Shown one piece after another: positions 8,265 through 16,672 of a DNA stretch of 64,000 nt. The notes under the pieces were generated by a model that did not search any database, was not told the origin of the DNA, and saw only the letters and a program-made list of their open reading frames with translations. Source of the stretch: Actinomadura rubteroloni (GTDB taxonomy: Bacteria > Actinomycetota > Actinomycetes > Streptosporangiales > Streptosporangiaceae); contig NZ_MTBP01000002.1 of assembly GCF_002911665.1 (NCBI RefSeq), positions 1,178,001 to 1,242,000 on the forward strand, in the 5' to 3' direction. The position numbers were made by a program, and so were the translations under genes. The stretch's first letter is position 1; each line of letters begins with the position of its first letter.

Positions 8265-8960
8265 ATGCGACCCATCAGCACACCGATCACCCTGCTGGCC
8301 CGCCCGCTCGTGGCGGCCCCGTACCTCGTCGCCGGGCTGGAGACGCTGCGCAAGCCGCAGCAGCGCGCCGAACAGGCCGGCCCCGCCCTGAAGAACCTCG
8401 CCGACCGATTCGACTGGATGCCCACCAAGGACCCGGTGACGCTCGTCCGCATCGAGGGCGCGCTGAGCCTCGGCACCGGCGCGCTGCTGCTGGCCGGACG
8501 GTTCCGGCGGCTGACGAGCCTGCTGCTCGCGGCGCAGCTCGTCCCGGCGATCGCGACCGAGCACCGCTACTGGACCGAGGACGACCCCGAGCGCCGCGTC
8601 AGCGAACGCTCGCACCTGCTGAAGAACGCCGGGCTGTTCGGCGCGCTGCTCATGGTGGCCGCCGCGCCGGGCACGCGCGCGGAGAAGCTGAAGCACCAGG
8701 TCAAGCAGGCCAAGACGCAGGCCGTCGCGGAGACGCGGGTGCGGCGGGCGCAGTCGGCGGCGGACCTGCGGCACGCGCAGCGCGAGCTGGCCCGCCAGGT
8801 GCGGGACGCGCGGCGCGCGGCCGGGAAGGCGGGCGGGCGCAAGGCGGCCAAGGCCGTGAAGGCGACCCAGAAGGCGAACTGGAAGGCGGCCCGCAAATCG
8901 GGCAAGGCGTCCGGCGCGGTGAAGCCCGTCGGCAAGGTGCTCTCCCTGGCCGGACGGTGA
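8265..8960 (+). CDS. DoxX family membrane protein with basic C-terminal tail
   Basis: A 231-residue membrane protein. Residues 1-130 show the DoxX pattern: ARPLVAAPYLVAGLETLRKP, then a hydrophobic helix in RIEGALSLGTGALLLAGR, a third in LTSLLLAAQLVPAIA, and a last one around GLFGALLMVAAAPG. DoxX proteins are implicated in thiol and redox homeostasis at the membrane, which fits the nearby sigR, but this role is inferred. Residues 140-231 form a Lys/Ala/Arg-rich, histone-H1-like tail that probably lies in the cytoplasm and could contact nucleic acid or acidic lipids. The ATG at 8265 places the first membrane segment immediately after the start. Confidence 0.85.
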   Translation: MRPISTPITLLARPLVAAPYLVAGLETLRKPQQRAEQAGPALKNLADRFDWMPTKDPVTLVRIEGALSLGTGALLLAGRFRRLTSLLLAAQLVPAIATEHRYWTEDDPERRVSERSHLLKNAGLFGALLMVAAAPGTRAEKLKHQVKQAKTQAVAETRVRRAQSAADLRHAQRELARQVRDARRAAGKAGGRKAAKAVKATQKANWKAARKSGKASGAVKPVGKVLSLAGR

Positions 8961-9024
8961 GCCGATAATCTGAGCGCCATGCCCGCTGATCTCGCTACCG
9001 CCCCGCGCGGACGGGGGTAGGACC

Positions 9025-10035
9025 CTGGCACGGCGAACGAGCGACTACGACGAGGACGACGTCCGGGTCCGGCCCGGCCGACGTGGCTCGCGTCCGCGCA
9101 CGCGCATCCGGCCGGCCCATGAGGACGCCGTGGCCGCGCTGGTCACTGCCGTCGACCGGGGCCGGTACCGGTGCCTGGTGGACGCCGGGACGGACGGGGA
9201 ACGGCCCGTCACGGCGATGCGGGCGCGCGAGCTGGGCCGCAAGAGCGTCGTCGTCGGGGACAAGGTCGCGCTCGTCGGGGATCTCGGCGGCGGCCCGGAC
9301 GCGCTCGCCCGGATCGTCCGGATCGAGCCGCGCACCTCGGCGCTGCGCCGCACCGCCGACGACACCGACCCGTTCGAGCGGGTGATCGTCGCGAACGCCG
9401 ACCAGCTCGTCGTGGTGACGGCGCTGGCCGATCCCGAGCCGCGTCCGCGCCTGATCGACCGGACGCTCGTCGCGGCCTACGACGCCGGGATGGAACCGCT
9501 GCTCGCGCTGACCAAGGCGGACCTGGCCGGCCCGGACGCGCTGGTGGCCGAGTACGCGCCGCTCGGCGTCCCGTTCGTCGTGACCGAGCGCGGCGGGGAC
9601 CTGGCGGAGCTGCGCGGCCACCTGTCCGGACGGGTGAGCGTGCTCGTCGGGCATTCGGGCGTCGGGAAGTCCACGCTGGTCAACGCACTGGTCCCGGACG
9701 CCGAACGCGCGGTGAGCCACGTCAACGCCGTCACCGGCCGGGGGCGGCACACGTCGTCGTCGGCGCTGGCGCTGGAGCTCCCGGACCGGGACGGCTGGAT
9801 CATCGACACGCCGGGGGTGCGGAGCTTCGGTCTCGCGCACGTCACGCCGGAGAACGTGATCGGCGCGTTCGAGGACTTGGCGGAGGGCTCCGCCGAGCGC
9901 TGCCCGCCGCAGTGCGACCACCTCCAGGACGACTGCGGTCTGGACGGATGGGTCGCCGACGGGCACGCCACCGAGGCCCGGCTGCACTCGCTGCGCCGGC
10001 TGCTCCAGGCCCGCGAGGGTGGGGACGACCTGTAG
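9025..10035 (+). CDS. rsgA: Ribosome small-subunit-dependent GTPase A
   Basis: A circularly permuted GTPase that helps mature the 30S subunit. It has an OB fold, then the G domain with motif order G4 (LTKADL), G1 (GHSGVGKSTLVN), G2 (TGRGRHT) and G3 (DTPGVR), and a C-terminal zinc-binding segment CPPQCDHLQDDC. This is the characteristic RsgA layout. The conserved actinobacterial N-terminus (RRTSDYDEDDVRVRPG) lies in frame upstream of GTG 9130, but no ATG, GTG or TTG precedes it before the stop at 8971. CTG 9025 after GGGGGTAGGA is the only plausible initiator that retains it. The alternative is GTG 9130, giving 301 residues. hisN follows after 69 bases. Confidence 0.9.
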   Translation: MARRTSDYDEDDVRVRPGRRGSRPRTRIRPAHEDAVAALVTAVDRGRYRCLVDAGTDGERPVTAMRARELGRKSVVVGDKVALVGDLGGGPDALARIVRIEPRTSALRRTADDTDPFERVIVANADQLVVVTALADPEPRPRLIDRTLVAAYDAGMEPLLALTKADLAGPDALVAEYAPLGVPFVVTERGGDLAELRGHLSGRVSVLVGHSGVGKSTLVNALVPDAERAVSHVNAVTGRGRHTSSSALALELPDRDGWIIDTPGVRSFGLAHVTPENVIGAFEDLAEGSAERCPPQCDHLQDDCGLDGWVADGHATEARLHSLRRLLQAREGGDDL

Positions 10036-10104
10036 CCGCCCGGACACGGGGGGAGGAATGCGGGCGATGCGCGCCGGGGAGGGCGTCCGGTACCGTGGCT
10101 CGCC

Positions 10105-10908
10105 GTGGCGGGCTATTCCGATGACCTGCGTCTCGCGCACGTACTGGCGGACGGGGCCGATGACATCACGAGCCGGCGCTTCCGCGCCCTCGATCTGGCC
10201 ATCGACACCAAACCGGACCTGACGCCGGTCAGCGACGCCGACCGCAGCGTCGAGGAGCAGATCCGCGGGACGCTCAAGCGGGCCCGGCCGCGCGACGCGA
10301 TCCTCGGCGAGGAGTACGGCCGCACCGGCTACGGGCAGCGCTGCTGGATCATCGACCCGATCGACGCGACGAAGAACTTCGTCCGGGGCGTACCGGTCTG
10401 GGCGACGCTGATCGCGCTGATGGACGGCGAGGAGGTCGTCGTCGGCGTCGTGTCGGCGCCCGCGCTGAACAAGCGCTGGTGGGCGGCGCGCGGCGGCGGC
10501 GCGTGGACGGGCCGGAGCCTGACCCGCGCGAGCCGCATGCAGGTGTCGTCGGTGTCCGGCCTGAAGGACGCCTCACTGTCGTTCTCCAGCCTCAGCGGCT
10601 GGGAGGACCGCGACCGCCTCGACAAGTTCCTCGACCTGACCCGCTCGGTGTGGCGGACGCGCGCGTTCGGGGACTTCTGGTCGCACATGATGGTCGCCGA
10701 GGGCGCGGTGGACGTCTCCTGCGAGCCCGAGGTGTCCCTGTGGGACCTCGCGGCGCTCCAGGTGATCGTCGAGGAGGCGGGCGGCATGTTCACCGACCTG
10801 TCCGGCCGTCCGGGCCCGGACGGCGGCAGCGTCGTCTGCACGAACGGCCTGCTGCACGCCGACGTGCTGCGCGCGCTCGGCGGAGGCTCGCTCTCCATCG
10901 TCCGCTGA
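10105..10908 (+). CDS. hisN: Histidinol-phosphatase, inositol monophosphatase family
   Basis: A 267-residue Mg2+/Li+-type phosphatase predicted to remove phosphate from L-histidinol phosphate, the penultimate step of histidine biosynthesis in actinobacteria. The metal-binding motifs are all visible: GEEYG near residue 70, WIIDPIDATKNFVRG (DPxDxT) near 90, and WDLAALQVIVEEAGG (WDxxA) near 215. The N-terminal RFRALDLAIDTKPDLTPVSDAD matches HisN-type members. The neighbour rsgA is the usual partner in this phylum. Inositol-1-phosphatase activity is the main alternative. GTG at 10105 gives MAGYSDDLRLAH. Confidence 0.9.
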   Translation: MAGYSDDLRLAHVLADGADDITSRRFRALDLAIDTKPDLTPVSDADRSVEEQIRGTLKRARPRDAILGEEYGRTGYGQRCWIIDPIDATKNFVRGVPVWATLIALMDGEEVVVGVVSAPALNKRWWAARGGGAWTGRSLTRASRMQVSSVSGLKDASLSFSSLSGWEDRDRLDKFLDLTRSVWRTRAFGDFWSHMMVAEGAVDVSCEPEVSLWDLAALQVIVEEAGGMFTDLSGRPGPDGGSVVCTNGLLHADVLRALGGGSLSIVR

Positions 10909-11017
10909 CCGTCGTCCCTGGTGACGGATCCGCCGCTCGCGACATATCGTGGATCGGAACGACGGCCCGCGCCCGTCCGTTGGGCAGGTGGGCGGTCCCT
11001 CGCGAAGGTAGGTGGAG

Positions 11018-11209
11018 ATGTCGACCGGAACTAAGATCGCCATCGGCGGTGTCGTCGTCGGATTGCTGACGCTGTTCGTCTTCCCGTGGTGGCTGAGCAC
11101 ACTGATCATCCTCGGCGCGATCGGCCTGCCCGTGGCCGGGTACCTGCTGCTCGACCCGTCGCAGCGCAAGCGCGTCAACCGCCAGGCCCGCAAGCGCATC
11201 GGAAGCTGA
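11018..11209 (+). CDS. Small two-helix membrane protein
   Basis: A 63-residue protein of unknown function. Residues 6-25 and 29-48 are hydrophobic (KIAIGGVVVGLLTLFVFPWW, then LSTLIILGAIGLPVAGYLLL). They form a probable helical hairpin, followed by the basic tail DPSQRKRVNRQARKRIGS. The ATG at 11018 follows AAGGTAGG at five bases; an in-frame GTG six bases upstream is less likely. It resembles small phage-shock or YtxH-like membrane proteins in size and charge pattern, but no family is recognised. Confidence 0.7.
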   Translation: MSTGTKIAIGGVVVGLLTLFVFPWWLSTLIILGAIGLPVAGYLLLDPSQRKRVNRQARKRIGS

Positions 11210-11216
11210 CCCGCGC

Positions 11217-11600
11217 TCAGGAGCGGATCGGCCCCGGGATGGTGCAGGAGATCTCGGCGAGCGTGACGGCGGGCCGGGGTCTCCTGGAAAGGTCCAGCCG
11301 GTAGCAGCGGAAGATGACGGTGTAGCTCGGGGCGAACAGGCCGTGATACTGCGCGACGCTCCGCAGGACGACCCGGGTCGTGCCGCCGACGGCGCCGATC
11401 GACTGGATCGCTATGCCCCGGCTCGTGTGCGCCGCCCACCTGATCTCCGTGGCCGTCGCCGTGCCGGGGAGGGACCGGGCGAACGCCTGCGCCTGCGCGG
11501 CCGAGCGTTCCCGCGCTTTCGCGGCGCCATCGGTACAGCCCGCGAGAAGCGGCGTCACGAGCAGGAGCATGGACGCGGAAGCGACGGCCGCTCGGTTCAT
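11217..11600 (-). CDS. Small secreted lipoprotein
   Basis: A 127-residue predicted lipoprotein of unknown function. The signal peptide ends in the lipobox LLAGC (Cys about residue 21), so the protein should be lipid-anchored on the outer face of the membrane. The mature part has two further Cys (in IFRCYRL and EISCTIP), which may form a disulfide. It is convergent with the small membrane protein, seven bases away, and divergent from lhgO, whose start is 84 bases away. Confidence 0.8.
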   Translation of the reverse strand: MNRAAVASASMLLLVTPLLAGCTDGAAKARERSAAQAQAFARSLPGTATATEIRWAAHTSRGIAIQSIGAVGGTTRVVLRSVAQYHGLFAPSYTVIFRCYRLDLSRRPRPAVTLAEISCTIPGPIRS

Positions 11601-11683
11601 GATGAAGGTCTGTCTCCCGATAAGAGGCGGCGAGGGCTCGACGCGCCCTCGCCGTTGAGAAAGTACCGGTGCGGGAGGCTAGG

Positions 11684-12868
11684 GTGCCCGGCGTGGAGCG
11701 GATCGGGGTTGTCGGGGCGGGGATCGTCGGGCTGGCGGTGGCGCGGCGGCTGGCCGCGACGCGGCCGGGCGCCGTGGTCACCGTCCTCGACAAGGAGGAT
11801 CGGGTCGGCGCGCACCAGACCGGGCACAACAGCGGTGTCGCGCATGCCGGGCTCTATTACAAGCCGGGGTCGTTGAAGGCGACGTTGTGCCGGCGCGGGA
11901 TCGGGCTGTTGAAGGAGTACTGCGTCGAGCGCGGGCTGCCTTACCGGGAGGTCGGGAAGCTCGTCGTCGCGCGGAACGCGGCCGAGTTCGCGGCGCTGCT
12001 CGACATCGAGGCGCGGGCGACGGCGAACGGCGTGCCGGGGCTGCGGCGGCTGGACGGGGCGGAGTTGCGCGCGGTCGAGCCGCACGCCGCCGGGATCGCC
12101 GCGCTGCACTCCCCCACGACCGCGATCGTGGACTTCGCCGCCGTGGCCCGCGCGTTCGCCGACGACGTCGTCGCGGCGGGCGGCGCGCTGCGGCTCGGGT
12201 TCGAGGTGCGGCGACTGCGCCCGCTCGGGGACCGGGTCGCGGTCGGGTCGCCGCACGAGGAACTGGTCTTCGACCGGCTCGTCGTGTGCGCGGGTCTCTG
12301 GTCGGACCGGCTGGCGCGGCTCGCCGGGGACGGACCGGCGCCCGCGATCGTGCCGTTCCGCGGCGAGTACTACCGGCTGGCGCCGTCCCGGACGGACCTG
12401 GTCCGCGGCCTCATCTACCCGGTGCCCGACCCCCGGTACCCGTTCCTCGGCGTCCACTTCACGCGGCGGGTGGACGGCGGCGTGGACGTCGGGCCGAACG
12501 CCGTCCTGGCGCTGGCCCGCGAGGGGTACCGGCGGCGCGACGTCCGTCCGGCGGACCTCCTGGAGACGCTGCGCTGGCCGGGGTTCCCGCGCCTGGCGCG
12601 GCGGCACTGGCGGACGGGCGCCGAAGAACTCCACGGCTCGTTCTCGAAGCGGGCCTTCGCGGCACGCGCGCGGGCGTTCGTGCCCGAGGTGACGGCCGCC
12701 GACCTGGTCCCGGCGCCGGCGGGCGTCCGCGCGCAGGCGGTGGACCGCGACGGCTCGCTGGTGGACGACTTCCGCATCACCCGGCGCGGCCCGGTCACGC
12801 TCGTCCGCAACGCGCCGTCCCCGGCCGCGACGTCGTCGCTGGCCATCGCCGAGCACATCGTGGCGTAG
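11684..12868 (+). CDS. lhgO: L-2-hydroxyglutarate oxidase
   Basis: A 394-residue FAD enzyme of the DAO family, predicted to oxidise L-2-hydroxyglutarate to 2-oxoglutarate at the membrane and pass electrons to the quinone pool. The FAD-binding motif GVVGAGIVGLAVARRL is at the N-terminus. The LhgO-typical QTGHNSGVAHAGLYYKPGS follows near residue 40, and the C-terminal APSPAATSSLAIAEHI closes the FAD site. GTG 11684 is selected because GGGAGG lies six bases upstream; GTG 11669 and 11693 are in-frame alternatives. The gene stands alone and converges with the esterase gene four bases later. Confidence 0.9.
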   Translation: MPGVERIGVVGAGIVGLAVARRLAATRPGAVVTVLDKEDRVGAHQTGHNSGVAHAGLYYKPGSLKATLCRRGIGLLKEYCVERGLPYREVGKLVVARNAAEFAALLDIEARATANGVPGLRRLDGAELRAVEPHAAGIAALHSPTTAIVDFAAVARAFADDVVAAGGALRLGFEVRRLRPLGDRVAVGSPHEELVFDRLVVCAGLWSDRLARLAGDGPAPAIVPFRGEYYRLAPSRTDLVRGLIYPVPDPRYPFLGVHFTRRVDGGVDVGPNAVLALAREGYRRRDVRPADLLETLRWPGFPRLARRHWRTGAEELHGSFSKRAFAARARAFVPEVTAADLVPAPAGVRAQAVDRDGSLVDDFRITRRGPVTLVRNAPSPAATSSLAIAEHIVA

Positions 12869-12872
12869 CGGC

Positions 12873-14261
12873 TCAGGCGAACGTCTGAACGGCGTCGTAG
12901 GGGGCCCAGCCCGGGTCTCCGTCGGTGATGAAGGAGACCCACGCGCGGTGCATCGCGTCGGCGAGCGGCTGCGGCGGCGCGTCCCCGGCCAGCGCGCTCG
13001 TGCCGGGCCTGTCGAGCGTGTCGAACACGAAGCCCAGTTCGAGCGCGTGGCATGCCCCGAGGTCCAGGACGGGCGAGGGCCAGGCGAACTCGTACATCCA
13101 CGTCCGTCCGGCGTGGCCGCGCGCGAGACGGTGCGCCGGGCGGCGGAAGACGTGGTCGGTGACGACCGCGCAGAGCCGTTCGCCGGGGGTGCGCCCGGCG
13201 GCGGGGTGCGCGGCGAGGACGTCGGACGGCACGCCGAGCCCGGACGTCACCGCGTCGAAGAGGTCGTCGGTGATGACGTCGATGAGCCGGTTCGGGACGA
13301 GGTAGAGGTTGAACTCCTCACGGGTGTGCCCGACGAGGACGTCCACGTCCCGGCCCGCCCCCGCCTCGATGGCCTCGTCGGCGCGGCGCGGGAAGACGTC
13401 GCCGTCCAGGACCGGCATGAACGCCATCCCGCTCGCGGCGGTCGTGGCCCCCCAGCGGTCCGGGGCGGGCAGCATCGCGACCTCGTTCCCGACGGCGTCC
13501 TCCACCGGGAGGATCTTGGCGGGCGGCAGCGCGGCGAACGCCTCGGCGGTGGCGGGGATCCCGAGCCGCGCGGCGATCTCCGCCGTGACGCGCAGCGCGT
13601 CCGCGGGCTCCTGCGCGACCTGGCCCGCGCCGCTCTGCGCGACGGCCCGGTGGAACAGCCCGAGGTCGCGGGAGAGCAGCGTCGCCACGCTCATCCCGCC
13701 CGCCGACTCGCCCGCGACCGTGACGCGCGCGGGGTCGCCGCCGAACGCGGCGATGTTGTCGCGGACCCATTCCAGCGCGGCGATCTGGTCGCGCAGCCCC
13801 CGGTTGTCGGGCGCGCCGGGCAGGTGCGCGAAGCCCTCGACGCCGAGCCGGTAGTTGAGCGTCACGCAGACGACGCCGTCACGGGCGAACGCCGACCCGT
13901 CGTAGATCCCCACGGCGCCGGACCCGTTGCGGAACGCGCCGCCGTGGATCCACACCATGACGGGCAGCCCGGCCGCGCCCGGGTCGGGCGTCCAGACGTT
14001 GAGGTTGAGGCAGTCGTCGCCCGGGATGTCCGGATCGGACAGCAGCGTGCGGAAGACGCCCGCGTAGCCGGGCTTCGGGGCGGTGGGGCCGTACGCGGTG
14101 GCGTCGCGGACGCCGTCCCACGGCTCGGGCGGCTGCGGCGGACGGAACCGGTTCGGGCCGAACGGCGGCGCCGCGTAGGGGATGCCCAGGTAGGACGAGA
14201 TCCCGTCGCGGACGGTGCCGCGCACCCGCCCGTACGCCGTCCGGACGACCGCTGACTCCAT
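12873..14261 (-). CDS. Type-B carboxylesterase
   Basis: A 462-residue alpha/beta hydrolase of the carboxylesterase/lipase type-B family. Visible are the oxyanion loop VMVWIHGGAF (about residue 100), the disulfide-region motif DDCLNLNVWTP, and the nucleophile elbow GESAGGMS near residue 185. There is no signal peptide, so it is probably cytoplasmic. The family hydrolyses esters, carbamates and drug-like substrates; the specificity here is unknown. ATG 14261 is the first in-frame start after the preceding SDR stop. It lies downstream of the P450-SDR pair on the same strand with a 77-base gap. Confidence 0.9.
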   Translation of the reverse strand: MESAVVRTAYGRVRGTVRDGISSYLGIPYAAPPFGPNRFRPPQPPEPWDGVRDATAYGPTAPKPGYAGVFRTLLSDPDIPGDDCLNLNVWTPDPGAAGLPVMVWIHGGAFRNGSGAVGIYDGSAFARDGVVCVTLNYRLGVEGFAHLPGAPDNRGLRDQIAALEWVRDNIAAFGGDPARVTVAGESAGGMSVATLLSRDLGLFHRAVAQSGAGQVAQEPADALRVTAEIAARLGIPATAEAFAALPPAKILPVEDAVGNEVAMLPAPDRWGATTAASGMAFMPVLDGDVFPRRADEAIEAGAGRDVDVLVGHTREEFNLYLVPNRLIDVITDDLFDAVTSGLGVPSDVLAAHPAAGRTPGERLCAVVTDHVFRRPAHRLARGHAGRTWMYEFAWPSPVLDLGACHALELGFVFDTLDRPGTSALAGDAPPQPLADAMHRAWVSFITDGDPGWAPYDAVQTFA

Positions 14262-14338
14262 TGCCCGCCTCCCCGTGACTGAACGCCGTTCGGGTGCGAG
14301 CCTAGGTCACCGTCCGACCTGCCGGGATGTGACGTATG

Positions 14339-15148
14339 TCATGCGCCGTCCCGGATCCGCGCGTCGTAGGCGCGGCGGGCGTCGGCGTCGTAGTCGAGGA
14401 ACAGCGTGTCCAGCCCGTACCGGTGGGCCGCCGCGCGCCGCACCCGGTCCGGCAGCAGCGCGCCGAGCCGTACCCGGGACGCGAGCCGGCGCGGCACGAC
14501 GACCTGCGGGCGCGGCCGGGCGACCAGGTCCACGACGGCCGCCGCGACGTCCTCGGGCGCGTTGTTCGGCATCCCCTTCGGGCTCCGCGTCCCGGCGATC
14601 AGCTCGGTGGAGGTGAACGACGGCAGGACCGCGCTGACGTGCAGCCCCTGGTCGAGCACCTCCAGCCGGGCGGCCTCGGTGAACGCGACGACGGCGGCCT
14701 TGCTCGCGTTGTAGAGCGCGAGCCCCGGCGTCGGCAGGACGCCCGCGAGCGACGCGATGTTGACGACGTGCCCCCGCCCGCGCGGCGCCATCCGCGCGAC
14801 GGCGAGCTTGGTGCCGAGCATGACGCCGTGGACGTTGACGTCGAGGCAGCGCCGGGCGTCCGCGTCGCTCTCCTCGGTCAGCGGCCCGATCGGCATGATC
14901 CCCGCGTTGTTGACCAGCACCGACAGCGGCCCGAGGGCTTCCTCCACGCCGTCGAGGAAGGACGTGAAGGACGCGCGCGCCGTCACGTCCAGCGGGAACG
15001 CGGGCACGCCGAGCCGCTCCCCCGCCGCCCGGACGGCGTCGGCGTCGACGTCCCCGAGCGCCACGAGCGCGCCCCGGTCGCTCAGCGCGCGGGCGGTGGC
15101 CAGCCCGATGCCGCGCGCGGCCCCGGTGATCGCGATGACCTTGCTCAT
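14339..15148 (-). CDS. Short-chain dehydrogenase coupled to P450
   Basis: A 269-residue classical SDR. The cofactor motif TGAARGIGLATA is at residues 8-19 and the NNAG motif is in VLVNNAGIMP. The catalytic Ser and YxxxK are in VNIASLAG and LYNASKAAV. A C-terminal basic segment (PRRLASRVRLGALLPDRVRR) typifies the mycobacterial-type SDRs found next to P450s. Its ATG overlaps the P450 stop by four bases (ATGA). It probably oxidises the alcohol made by the P450, possibly on a lipid, steroid or terpenoid, but the substrate is unknown. Confidence 0.9.
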   Translation of the reverse strand: MSKVIAITGAARGIGLATARALSDRGALVALGDVDADAVRAAGERLGVPAFPLDVTARASFTSFLDGVEEALGPLSVLVNNAGIMPIGPLTEESDADARRCLDVNVHGVMLGTKLAVARMAPRGRGHVVNIASLAGVLPTPGLALYNASKAAVVAFTEAARLEVLDQGLHVSAVLPSFTSTELIAGTRSPKGMPNNAPEDVAAAVVDLVARPRPQVVVPRRLASRVRLGALLPDRVRRAAAHRYGLDTLFLDYDADARRAYDARIRDGA

Positions 15149-16497
15149 GACGCCTCCAGCGGGTCCAGGCGGACGGGCAGCCCGTCCTTCGGCGACGGCA
15201 GGGACGTCGTGTCCAGCGGCCACGTGTACCGTCCGGGCACACTCCACCGATACCGCAGCAGCCACTGATGCATGATGCTCTTCACCTGCATCCCCGCGAA
15301 GTGGAGCCCGATGCATTTGTGCGCGCCGCCCCCGAACGGCTCCCACGCGTACCGGTGGACCTTGTCCTCGCGGCGCGCGAACCGTTCGGGGTCGAAGCGC
15401 TCGGGGTCGGGCCACCACTCGGGCATGCGGTGGTTGGTGAGCAGCGGGACGACGACGGTCGTCCCCGCCGGGATGTGGTGGCCGAGGATCTCGGTGTCGC
15501 GGACGGCGCGGCGCGGCAGCGCGGGCACGGGCGCGACGAGCCGCAGCGCCTCCTTCATGACGAGGTCGACGCCGGTGAGCGCGTCCAGGTCCTCGAAGGC
15601 CAGGACGGGCTTCCCGAGCGCCAGGGATTCGTCCCGCAGCCGCTCCTGCCACTCGGGGTGCTTGGCGAGGTAGTACGCCATCGTGGTCAGCGTGATCGTC
15701 GTGGTGTCGTGCGCGGCCATCAGCACGAAGATCATGTGGTTGACGACATCGTCGTCGGTGAACCGGTGGCCGTCGTCGGTCTCGGCCTGGCAGAGCGCGG
15801 CGAACAGGTCGTCCCCGCCGTCCCGGCGCTTGGCGGGCAGGTGCGCGCGGAAGAAGTCCTCCAGGACGCGGCGCGCCCGCAGCCCCCGCTGCCAGCGCAG
15901 GCCCGGCACGGGGAACCGGACGTAGGCGGTCCCGGCCCGGACGGCGTCCACGAACGCCCCGTTGATCCGGTCGGCCTCGGCGCGGTCCAGGTCGACGCCC
16001 ATGAACACGTCCACGGCGAGGTCGAGCGTGAGCTGCTTGACGTGGTCGTGGACGGTGAACCGGTCGCCGGGCGTCCAGGCGTCCAGGCCGCGTCCGATGC
16101 CGGGCGCCATCGCGGCCATGTAGGCGGCGAGCCGGTCGCGGGTGAACGCCTGCTGCATGATCCGGCGGTGGTGCAGGTGCTCCTCGAAGTCGAGCAGCAT
16201 GATGCCGCGCCGGAAGAACGGCCCGATGTAGTAGCTCCACGCGGGGCCGCTCGCGAACACCTTGTCGCGGTTGACCAGGACGATCTCGGCCGCCTCGGGT
16301 CCCTGGACGGTGACGGTTCTCCGGCCGAGCAGCCAGGACCAGCTCACCGGGCCGAACTGCTCGTACCGCTTGGTGGCCGTGCCGAACGGGTTCCGCATGA
16401 CCTGGAGCGTCTGCCCGATGTACGGGAGGCCGGGCGCGCCGGTGACGGGCTTGAGCCGGCTGCCGTCGGGGGGCGCGGCGAGGATGCGGGCGGCCAT
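15145..16497 (-). CDS. Cytochrome P450
   Basis: A 450-residue soluble P450 monooxygenase. The heme loop is FGGGAHKCIG with ligand Cys395, the ExxR motif is KEALR (316-319), and the oxygen-activating I-helix reads AAHDTTT (261-267). His replaces the usual Gly before Asp in that helix. The length, the N-terminus (PVTGAPGLPYIGQTLQ) and the PxxWPDPERFDPERF region resemble CYP136/CYP51-like bacterial enzymes acting on sterol or terpenoid lipids; this class is tentative. ATG 16497 has GGAGGA four bases upstream; the longer frame to 16803 runs antisense into the next gene. The SDR is translationally coupled downstream, and a palindrome lies 76 bases upstream. No ferredoxin gene is adjacent. Confidence 0.93.
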   Translation of the reverse strand: MAARILAAPPDGSRLKPVTGAPGLPYIGQTLQVMRNPFGTATKRYEQFGPVSWSWLLGRRTVTVQGPEAAEIVLVNRDKVFASGPAWSYYIGPFFRRGIMLLDFEEHLHHRRIMQQAFTRDRLAAYMAAMAPGIGRGLDAWTPGDRFTVHDHVKQLTLDLAVDVFMGVDLDRAEADRINGAFVDAVRAGTAYVRFPVPGLRWQRGLRARRVLEDFFRAHLPAKRRDGGDDLFAALCQAETDDGHRFTDDDVVNHMIFVLMAAHDTTTITLTTMAYYLAKHPEWQERLRDESLALGKPVLAFEDLDALTGVDLVMKEALRLVAPVPALPRRAVRDTEILGHHIPAGTTVVVPLLTNHRMPEWWPDPERFDPERFARREDKVHRYAWEPFGGGAHKCIGLHFAGMQVKSIMHQWLLRYRWSVPGRYTWPLDTTSLPSPKDGLPVRLDPLEAS

Positions 16498-16572
16498 GAG
16501 TCCTCCGGGGGCGACATGCGGACGTTCGGGGGCTAGGTACCGTTCTAGCCCCGCCAGGCCAGTAAGTACAGA

Positions 16573-16587
16573 GTTACCAGAGGTAAC
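16573..16587. promoter_or_regulatory. Palindromic operator candidate upstream of P450
   Basis: A perfect inverted repeat GTTACC-aga-GGTAAC in the 175-base space between the leftward P450 gene and the rightward L,D-transpeptidase gene. The arms and spacing are typical of TetR-family operators. It is 76 bases from the P450 start and 86 from the transpeptidase start. No TetR gene lies beside it. Confidence 0.5.
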
Positions 16588-16672
16588 GCGGCTGCCGAGA
16601 GACGGCAAAGTCTCCCCCAGGGCCCGGTGCACTGCCGGGGCGGCCGGGGCCGACGGCTCTAGGGTCGCGGGC

